The notes below the pieces were generated by a model, which ran no database searches, was not told the origin of the DNA, and saw nothing but the letters and a program-made list of their open reading frames with translations. A program made the translations under genes and the position numbers. This document shows, piece by piece, positions 57,012 through 64,000 of a stretch of 64,000 nucleotides of DNA; position 1 is the first letter of the stretch, and every line of letters begins with the position of its first letter. Location: contig JBAJFG010000180.1 of assembly GCA_037903475.1 (NCBI GenBank), forward strand, positions 682,001-746,000, written 5' to 3'. Source of the DNA: Ancylostoma caninum (Eukaryota; Nematoda; Chromadorea; Rhabditida; Ancylostomatidae).

Positions 57012-60000
57012 CTATTCTTGTTCGTTATTGGTAATCTCAGTTGCAGGGATGTAAGGCTTTAGACGATTGAAGTGGACTGTGCGGAGGCGGCGACCGTCTT
57101 TCACGGTGGCATTCGGTCGTTCGATGTCTACGATTGGGAATGGACCCTCGAATTTAGGTGCGATTTTCGATCCTACATCTTTTCTTATTAATACTTGTTG
57201 ACCTATGTTGAAGTCGGTTGGGGTTACTCTTTTCCTTAGATCGTAGTGATGTTTTTGAGTTTGCTGGGTGGTGGCGATGTTGTGCTCGACGTCTTTCCAT
57301 ACATTTTGGAGGGTTGATATTAGTTGTTCTACGTAGTCATCTTCGCTTATGAAGGTTTTTGATGGTAGTTGCAAGGCTAGTCGAAATGCGTTATTGGGTT
57401 CGCGACCGTGTATAACGAAATACGGGGAATATTTTGTAGAAGTGTTATCTGTGGAATTATAGGCGTGGGTCATTAGATGAATGACATCGTCCCATTGGTC
57501 ATTTTTCTGATCAACAGCGATGGAAATGAGTTCTTCAATGGTTCTGTTGGCTCGTTCTACCTGACCATTGCTTTCATGATGGTAGGGGGTGCTCGTTCTA
57601 TGAGTGACGTTAAGGGTTTTGAGGGTATTGCGGAATATGTCGCTCATGTAATTAGTGCCTTGGTCAGTTACGAGAGTTTCGGGTGGTCCAAAACGGGATA
57701 CTACTCGGTTTACAAAAATATCTGCGGTAGTAGTAGCTTTCTGATCTGGGATTGGTTCAGCAATTATAAATTTTGAGAATGCATCTACGAATACTATGAT
57801 GAATCTATTTCCGGTAAGGGTTTGAGGAAGTGGGCCTACTACGTCAGAATGTAGGCGTTGCCAAGGTCGTTTTGGGATTTCGAAGCGATCGAGGGGTTCG
57901 CTAGTGCGATAAGCGCTAGGATTTTTCCTCAGTTGGCATAAAGGGCATGATCTTACGAATTCGGCTATATCTGTTGACATTTTATTCCAAATTGCTAATT
58001 TGGCAATGGCAGCATGGGTCTTTTGAATGCCTAGATGTGCTGTACCGAAGTTAGATTCGTGAACTTGCTTGATCAGTTCGTGCTTGATCTTAGAGTTTTC
58101 CGGTAAGACTATTTGTGGGTCTTGATATAGTCGTTCTGGTAACTTACACAGAATGCCATTCAGTATGATATAGTTGGCTGTTTCTGGGCTTGGCTCTTCA
58201 CTTTCGAGATCATCTTTATATGAGACGATCCAGGGACATTCATCTTGTTCTTTACGGATAGACTCAAGACGAAGGGATGGATGCGGATTAGTTGAGCTTT
58301 CGTCTGCGTTTCTTACAGCGTTGACGTCAGGAGGGTGGCGTGAAAGTGTGTCGCAAACGACGTTAGCTTTTCCAGGTCTGTAGGTTATGATGATGTCGAA
58401 TTCTTGCAAGACCATCTGGTATTTCGCTAATCTTCCTGTTAGGTCTTTTCGGTGGAGAAGGGCTTTTAACGGAGCGTGGTCTGTTATTACGGTGCATTTA
58501 GCTCCGTCTATATATGGACGAAACTTTTGTACGGCGTACACTAAACCTAGTGCTTCCAGTTCGATAGCTGGATAGCGAGATTCATGGATGGTAAGGGTTC
58601 TACTAGCATATGCAATTACTCTGAGGGTGCCATCTTGTTCTTGTTTAAGCACTCCTGCTACCGCTTTCCCTGAACTGTCGGTTTCGGTAATAAATGGGGA
58701 TCCTAGCTTAGGCGCGACGAGGATTGGGGCAGTTGTCAAAGCTTTCTTTAATAAGTTCATGGCTGTTTCGCATTCTGAAGTCCAGATGAATGGTGCGTCT
58801 TTTTTGGTCAGTGCCGTTAAGGGTGAAGCAATTGAGGCAAAGTTGTGAACAAATCTACGAAAGAAAGAACACATTCCTAGAAAGGCTTTAATGTCCATTG
58901 GGCTCTTTGGTGTCGGATATTCGTCGATAGCTTTAGTCTTTTCGGGGTTAGGTTTTATTCCGTCTTTGCTTAGTATGAAGCCGAGAAATTTGATTTCTTC
59001 TCGCGCAAATTCACATTTAGAGGCTTTGAGCTTCATTCCAATCTGCTCAATCTTCGTGAGTACTTCGTCGATATCGACAAGATGTTCTTCTGGTGTCTCG
59101 GAAGTAATTATCAGGTCGTCTATGTATATAAAGACACGGGCTCGCAGATGTTTCTTGAAGTTGTCCATAATTCGTTGGAATGTCGCGGGGGCTCCCTTTA
59201 ATCCCATAGGCATTCGGATGTATTCAAAGGCTCCAAGGAAGCATGCAAAGGCTGTTCTTTCACAGTGCGTTTCCTCTAGGGGAATCTGGTGGAATCCTTG
59301 TTGGAAATCAAGGGAAGAATACAGACATTTGTTAGCGCAGAGATCGATTATGTCTTGGATATTTGGTAAAATGGATTGTTGTGGTTTCGTAATAGCATTG
59401 AGTCCTCTAAAATCTATGGTGAATCTCCATGAGTTAGCTTCTCGCTTGCGAACTAAGACTATAGGTGAGCAAAATGGAGAAGTGGACTCGCGAATTATTC
59501 CGTCTTCGATCATTTGCGTGATTTGTCGCTCAATTTCCATCCTTTTCTCGAGAGGGACTCGATAGATTTTTCTTGTTGGGATGGCTGCGTTTTCTATCAA
59601 GTCTATTCGATGTTTGATGGGTCCGTTGTAATGTCCTAGATGACCGTCGGGTCCTACAAAAGCGTTAGAGTGGAGTCTTACTAGGTCTCTAAGTTGTTCC
59701 TTTTGATGATCTGTTATGGCGGATTTGGACAGATCTATTTCATTAGCGACGTCATAGGGAGTCTTTGGTTGCATAGGGAACAGTGGGATTCTGTCTTCCC
59801 ACCTAGCTTCAGGAGGTATATACGATGGTGAGTTTTGGACAGCAAATATTCGCTCTTGTGGGAAGCAAATTGGTGTGGCATGAGCGATTTTCATCTTCTC
59901 GTACAGCTGTATGTCAGTGTACGATGGGTTAAGGATAGTTATTACACAAATGCCATTGCCATTTGGTGTGGATAATGATCTACCTACGATATACATTGGT

Positions 60001-63000
60001 TCCGAATCTCTTTCGTTATCTTCAATGATAAAGTCAAGGGGTGCGGAAGAAAAGTAACCATCTATATGCGCTGGTACGATGCTGGTCGATCTTTTGGGTA
60101 GTGTTGTGGTTTCTATGAGACGTACGTCATATGGTAATGGGGAGATAGGCATGATACTGTTCACTTGTATCATGCTATGAGTGTCATCGCCAATGGTCAA
60201 TAGATGTGCGTGTAAATCAAAAGTTACTTTCAGACCGGCTTCGTTCAATTTCCGTATGAAGTCGGATCCGAGCAGAACCGGAGCGGGACATTGAGGATCG
60301 GGAGAAACAAGGAATTTATGATGTAAGAGGTGAGTTCCAATTTGTACTGATAGAGTCACTGTGGCTAACAATTCTACCGTTGTTCCGTTAGCTGCTTGAG
60401 CATTCGTTACGTTAGTATTAACTTGTAAATTTGGTCCGAGGGTTTTGAGGGTGGTTATTCTCATGTAGGATATGGAAGCGCCACTGTCTACCAGGGCTGT
60501 GGTAGGAGTGTTGTTTAACGTGATTTGTACGTAAGGTAATGGAGTTCGAGCGGAAGTAATGGACGATATAACGGAGTAGATGCGGGGTACGAAGAGTGAT
60601 TCTTCAGGGGCGTTTGGATAAATTCCTTCTTCTACTAGGGCGTTGACTTCTTGACGGACTTTCCTTGCGCGTTTCTTGGTGGTGAAGTTGCTTGCTAGTT
60701 GGAACATTGCTGAGGCGGCGGTGTTTGAGGCTCTACGAATAAACCATATTTTTACGGCGCATATGCATAAGCCAATAAGTAGCAGTAGGACAATAGCGGG
60801 AATGGTTATCCAAAGTAATAGGTTGATCAAGGACCATCTGATAGTTTCAACGCCTGCGGAAAGTTTCTCGGTAGTCTTATTGTAGATGGAAGACAATGAA
60901 TTTCCTACGGCTGCTCCAGCATTTTTCAGTTGCAAGAGGGTGTTTTCCAAAATTCCTCTTTTGTGCAATTTGTTCTGCAAAGCACTGTATTCCTGTTGTA
61001 GGTGCTGGATTTGGAATCGCATAGTGGGAGCAGAGTTGAGAGAGAGGTGTTGGTAGAGGGGCGGTGCGTCAAACAGGAATGGTTTAGCGTTTTCACTGTT
61101 TAGCATATTCGGTGGAAGTAACGGTTGAGTCTGCTTTGGGTGTAGGATGGAAATGTATGGACACGATGTTTCTGTAGCAGTTTGAACTAGATCCAATGTG
61201 CCTGGGATGGAGAACCATAGCTGTTCATCGATTTGTACTGGTAAGAGGTTATAGCATGTTTCATTGACTTTATGGTCTAGATAGACATGCGTGGCTTCCA
61301 TTCTTCTGCAACGTGTTACTAGGAGTTCATCATTGGCTAAAGTGGCAGATACGTCGGATTTTCCAAGGAGAGTCCGTGCTGCCCAGGTCGGATCAGCACG
61401 GCTAAGCTCATGAATCTTCTGGTTGTTCAGGTATTGACGAATGCAAATGTTATTGAAGGTGCGACGCATATTCTTTAGGCTTGGGACGCGGGGAGGCATA
61501 TCTTCGCGTGCATTTGAGATGGATTTCTTGATCATAACTAGTGATTTCCGAGGAGTTAACATTGCATTCTGGGGGAAGTCTTCGTAATAATCGGGAAATC
61601 CTTCTGAGGTAAGAACGTAGTTTAAGGGAGAAATTTGCTCTTTCAGTGACTGTTGCTTGGCGCTTTTCATTGTGGTGGAAATGGTAGAAGTAGCTAAAGT
61701 GGTAACACGAGGAATGATGGTCGTTGGTGGGATCGTGCTCGTTGGAGGAGAGGGGGGTGTTGATGTTACGCTTGGTTTAAGAGTAGTTGGCGCCGAAGTT
61801 GGCTTAGAAGTTGTTGTGGTTGGCTGTGAAGTGGTCTTTAGCGATGTTCTAGGTGTCGACTGTACGACTGGCTCTGGTTTTCGCGACTCTACTGGCGGAG
61901 GAACGTAAGCTGGTACAAGAGTGGTTGCCTTCGTGGTTGTAATTGACGAGGTTAGCGGTGGTATGGGCGTTGTAAATAGAGTCGGGGTGGTTTTAGTAGT
62001 ATATACGACTCTCGTTGTGGGGGTAGGCGTTATTGTGGTTGTGGTGGTTGGTCGGAGGGTGGTGATTATTGACGCCTTCGTCGTAGTTGTAGTAGGAGGT
62101 GTTTTCATAGTGGTTGTCGTCTGAATTTTAACCGTGGATAAGGGTACTGCGGTAATCTTCTGGGTTTTAGTTGTAGATGGTGGTGGCACGCTAGTTGTTG
62201 GAAGTGGCGTGGTGGAAAGGTCCAACTTAAGAAGATCTTCATCTTGGAAGAACGGTATTATTCTATTGGGTTGCTTACCAGCTGTAGGAATATCTATCTC
62301 TAGCACTCCAAATTCCTGCGCTAAGTACTCATCAAAAATATCGGTGGTCCCTTGCTCTAGATCTTGTTTTATTGAGAGTTCGGCATAATTCAACGGTCTT
62401 TTAGAAGGAATGGATCGGAGCCATGACAGTTGTCGGAAGCGGTATTCGCCGTAACGTATGGTTCGCAATGCGCTTATGCGGACGTCTTCAGACGCATACA
62501 ATTGGCTTCGTCGGTAGAAATCCTGGTTGGTTACGTTCCATTGCTTAATTTCACGAAGAAGTCTTGGATCTTTTATAGGCAGCGTTTCTACATGAGGAAG
62601 TTTAGATAGTTCGGTAATGCCGAATAGTCTTTGGATTAGCGGGAGTGTCTGATACGGAACTTGATCATAACGGGACTGTCTGTTTTCGTTGTCGGTGAGA
62701 TAGCGAGCGTCACGTTTCCATCGTTTCCCAGGGGTATTATCCATGATGAAATCTTGGACCATGATATTAGGTGATATGTTCGGAAATGACACTAGGTGCT
62801 TGGAGGTAGTGAGGTAGCTATTATAGATGTTACACTGTCGCATCAGGTTGGTTCTAAGGAGATGGTCGAAATTGAATTCAAAAGCGAGCTCCTGTTCTGG
62901 TAGGAGGATGTATTTCATGCTAACAAGGGCATCATATTCACCTATTTCTCCAAATCTGCACCAGGGGGTGATCTGGACTGGTTCCCAAATGACAGTTTCC

Positions 63001-64000
63001 TGAGGGGTTTGACAGTTTCCCATCGAGAGTGAGCAATTATCCAGGTTAGCTAGAGTGCTTAGGATCGATTCGCCGTCAAATGATGCTATTTCTCCTTGTT
63101 CGATCGAGTATACGCTACGTAGATATAGATTTGTGCCCCAGAGCGGCAATTTCGCGTTTTCGTCTTCTATTCCGTTGGTGGTTTTTAGGCCAGGAGAAAT
63201 CTCAGTCAATGAGTGACCGTGTATAGTTCCGGCGGCTGCGGCGGAACGGCATTCTTCTGGCGAAATTGAAATGCGTTGGCGATCTACCACAGTGCGGCGC
63301 GTGCGAATGTAAAGAAAGTTATGAACAGATACTTTAATAAGGTCTCTGTAGCATCTGTGGGCTGTCATTCGCAGTGGATTGCTGTTTTCGGCGTATAACT
63401 TTATCGTGGTCTCTATCATAGGTTCTTCCGTGTTTACGCTACATTCGACGAGCTTAGGAAGTGAGAGTACATTGGGAAATGGGCTATTTCCACAAATTTG
63501 GAATGCTTGAGTCGCTGCGCCTGGTACGCAAAGGGTGGCGACCATGGCGATTATACAGAGAAAATTGACGTTTTGCGCTGCGGTGGGAAATCTTGATGGT
63601 TGGTTGTATGGCTGGGCACCTTGTGCGCCCGATGCAATCGCTGGTTGTGGATTGTTGGGGTTGAGAGGAGTTTGTTGCGGATATTGCGGAAACATGAAGT
63701 TGAATGGGTTATACCCTTGGTTCTGGAAGCGAGATGGGTTGTAGAAGTTGCGGCTATTCCAGAAGTTTCGGAAGGTATTCCCGAAGAACCGGCGAGTGTT
63801 TGGAAGGTTTCTACGATTGGCGGGATTGAAGCGAGACATGAAATTTGGTCCTCTGTTGAATCTTGGGTTGTATTGCTGTCGTGGAGGAGGAGGTTTACCG
63901 CGTTGGGGTATTCGGGCGACTTGCTTTGGCGGCTGATTTCGTTGTTGTAGGAAGTTGACTTGTTTTTGCAGTTCTTCGACTTTATCGTCCAACACGAGAG
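57012..64000 (-). CDS. Ty3/Gypsy-type polyprotein: Gag tail, envelope-like module, PR, RT, RNase H, IN (N-terminus beyond window)
   Basis: One uninterrupted minus-strand frame, open to the right edge; residue numbers count from 63995. Residues 1-140: a short heptad segment, then an Arg/Asn/Pro-rich basic region, probably the Gag/nucleocapsid end. 143-164: hydrophobic signal-like segment. 165-1081: envelope-like region with about 20 Cys, N-glycosylation sites, a furin-like RWKR at 425-428, a Thr/Pro mucin-like stretch at about 595-775, and a membrane helix at 1054-1081 followed by basic residues. PR: VDSGAS at 1169-1174, with LLGSDF at 1241-1246. RT: about 1480-1690, with YIDD at 1624. RNase H: about 1765-1880. 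IN: zinc-binding HxH/CPLC (to 2020), then D2051, D2111, E2147. The stop is at 57012, just past the chromodomain-less tail. No break is seen, so the copy may be young. The C. elegans Ty3/Gypsy element Cer1 also has a very long single ORF and is the obvious comparison. Confidence 0.9.
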   Translation of the reverse strand, partial: LVLDDKVEELQKQVNFLQQRNQPPKQVARIPQRGKPPPPRQQYNPRFNRGPNFMSRFNPANRRNLPNTRRFFGNTFRNFWNSRNFYNPSRFQNQGYNPFNFMFPQYPQQTPLNPNNPQPAIASGAQGAQPYNQPSRFPTAAQNVNFLCIIAMVATLCVPGAATQAFQICGNSPFPNVLSLPKLVECSVNTEEPMIETTIKLYAENSNPLRMTAHRCYRDLIKVSVHNFLYIRTRRTVVDRQRISISPEECRSAAAAGTIHGHSLTEISPGLKTTNGIEDENAKLPLWGTNLYLRSVYSIEQGEIASFDGESILSTLANLDNCSLSMGNCQTPQETVIWEPVQITPWCRFGEIGEYDALVSMKYILLPEQELAFEFNFDHLLRTNLMRQCNIYNSYLTTSKHLVSFPNISPNIMVQDFIMDNTPGKRWKRDARYLTDNENRQSRYDQVPYQTLPLIQRLFGITELSKLPHVETLPIKDPRLLREIKQWNVTNQDFYRRSQLYASEDVRISALRTIRYGEYRFRQLSWLRSIPSKRPLNYAELSIKQDLEQGTTDIFDEYLAQEFGVLEIDIPTAGKQPNRIIPFFQDEDLLKLDLSTTPLPTTSVPPPSTTKTQKITAVPLSTVKIQTTTTMKTPPTTTTTKASIITTLRPTTTTTITPTPTTRVVYTTKTTPTLFTTPIPPLTSSITTTKATTLVPAYVPPPVESRKPEPVVQSTPRTSLKTTSQPTTTTSKPTSAPTTLKPSVTSTPPSPPTSTIPPTTIIPRVTTLATSTISTTMKSAKQQSLKEQISPLNYVLTSEGFPDYYEDFPQNAMLTPRKSLVMIKKSISNAREDMPPRVPSLKNMRRTFNNICIRQYLNNQKIHELSRADPTWAARTLLGKSDVSATLANDELLVTRCRRMEATHVYLDHKVNETCYNLLPVQIDEQLWFSIPGTLDLVQTATETSCPYISILHPKQTQPLLPPNMLNSENAKPFLFDAPPLYQHLSLNSAPTMRFQIQHLQQEYSALQNKLHKRGILENTLLQLKNAGAAVGNSLSSIYNKTTEKLSAGVETIRWSLINLLLWITIPAIVLLLLIGLCICAVKIWFIRRASNTAASAMFQLASNFTTKKRARKVRQEVNALVEEGIYPNAPEESLFVPRIYSVISSITSARTPLPYVQITLNNTPTTALVDSGASISYMRITTLKTLGPNLQVNTNVTNAQAANGTTVELLATVTLSVQIGTHLLHHKFLVSPDPQCPAPVLLGSDFIRKLNEAGLKVTFDLHAHLLTIGDDTHSMIQVNSIMPISPLPYDVRLIETTTLPKRSTSIVPAHIDGYFSSAPLDFIIEDNERDSEPMYIVGRSLSTPNGNGICVITILNPSYTDIQLYEKMKIAHATPICFPQERIFAVQNSPSYIPPEARWEDRIPLFPMQPKTPYDVANEIDLSKSAITDHQKEQLRDLVRLHSNAFVGPDGHLGHYNGPIKHRIDLIENAAIPTRKIYRVPLEKRMEIERQITQMIEDGIIRESTSPFCSPIVLVRKREANSWRFTIDFRGLNAITKPQQSILPNIQDIIDLCANKCLYSSLDFQQGFHQIPLEETHCERTAFACFLGAFEYIRMPMGLKGAPATFQRIMDNFKKHLRARVFIYIDDLIITSETPEEHLVDIDEVLTKIEQIGMKLKASKCEFAREEIKFLGFILSKDGIKPNPEKTKAIDEYPTPKSPMDIKAFLGMCSFFRRFVHNFASIASPLTALTKKDAPFIWTSECETAMNLLKKALTTAPILVAPKLGSPFITETDSSGKAVAGVLKQEQDGTLRVIAYASRTLTIHESRYPAIELEALGLVYAVQKFRPYIDGAKCTVITDHAPLKALLHRKDLTGRLAKYQMVLQEFDIIITYRPGKANVVCDTLSRHPPDVNAVRNADESSTNPHPSLRLESIRKEQDECPWIVSYKDDLESEEPSPETANYIILNGILCKLPERLYQDPQIVLPENSKIKHELIKQVHESNFGTAHLGIQKTHAAIAKLAIWNKMSTDIAEFVRSCPLCQLRKNPSAYRTSEPLDRFEIPKRPWQRLHSDVVGPLPQTLTGNRFIIVFVDAFSKFIIAEPIPDQKATTTADIFVNRVVSRFGPPETLVTDQGTNYMSDIFRNTLKTLNVTHRTSTPYHHESNGQVERANRTIEELISIAVDQKNDQWDDVIHLMTHAYNSTDNTSTKYSPYFVIHGREPNNAFRLALQLPSKTFISEDDYVEQLISTLQNVWKDVEHNIATTQQTQKHHYDLRKRVTPTDFNIGQQVLIRKDVGSKIAPKFEGPFPIVDIERPNATVKDGRRLRTVHFNRLKPYIPATEITNNEQE

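Noticed and set aside
58891..59565. Plus-strand open frame of 224 codons opposite the RT
   Set aside because: Lies entirely antisense to the conserved RT region and has no domain; a shadow of the polyprotein.

Overview
This is a 64 kb eukaryotic window. It reads as genomic DNA of a nematode, most likely a clade V parasite of the hookworm/strongylid kind. That is an inference from gene style (short phase-matched introns, TTTTAG-type splice acceptors placed directly before an ATG) and from the mobile-element mix (Penelope-like, RTE- and CR1-type LINEs, mariner, hAT, Mutator-like and Tc1-like non-autonomous elements, and a Ty3/Gypsy element). No bacterial gene, CRISPR array, rRNA or convincing tRNA was found.

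Layout. 0-20 kb is nested dead transposons. It holds a mariner fragment; a Penelope-like element with its GIY-YIG domain 5' of the RT and a hAT MITE inside the RT; a 1.3 kb and a 0.5 kb inverted-repeat element; a second Penelope-like element of ordinary RT-then-GIY-YIG order, split by a 1.03 kb element; a CR1-type LINE; and an RTE LINE split by a 2.83 kb Mutator-like element with a perfect 9-bp target duplication. 20-26 kb is gene-poor with MITEs, hairpins and minisatellites. 26-47 kb holds scattered host-type coding exons, nearly all on the minus strand. These include a tandemly duplicated multi-exon locus (copy A 32.4-36.6 kb, copy B 37.1-40.6 kb) and a five-exon gene of unknown function at 45.6-46.9 kb whose splice phases agree throughout. 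48.3-50.9 kb carries inverted-repeat elements, one filled with about ten 171-172 bp tandem units. 50.9-54.3 kb is nearly empty.

The right end, 54.3-64 kb, is the most striking part. On the minus strand an uninterrupted reading frame of at least 2327 codons runs in from the right edge. It encodes a Gag-like tail, an envelope-like glycoprotein (signal-like segment, furin-like site, Thr-rich stalk, transmembrane helix), then retropepsin, RT, RNase H and integrase with all catalytic motifs present. Placing an envelope-like module between Gag and protease departs from the usual gag-pol-env order. Downstream of its stop lie two paralogous plus-strand genes, each with one intron at the same place and phase, encoding small EGF-like single-pass membrane proteins of 119 and 118 residues. 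Beyond them, on the minus strand again, is a Ser-rich protein with three zinc knuckles. The polyprotein, the opposite-strand EGF pair and the zinc-knuckle gene may be one ambisense retroelement or a cluster of neighbours. The window lacks the right-hand LTR needed to decide.
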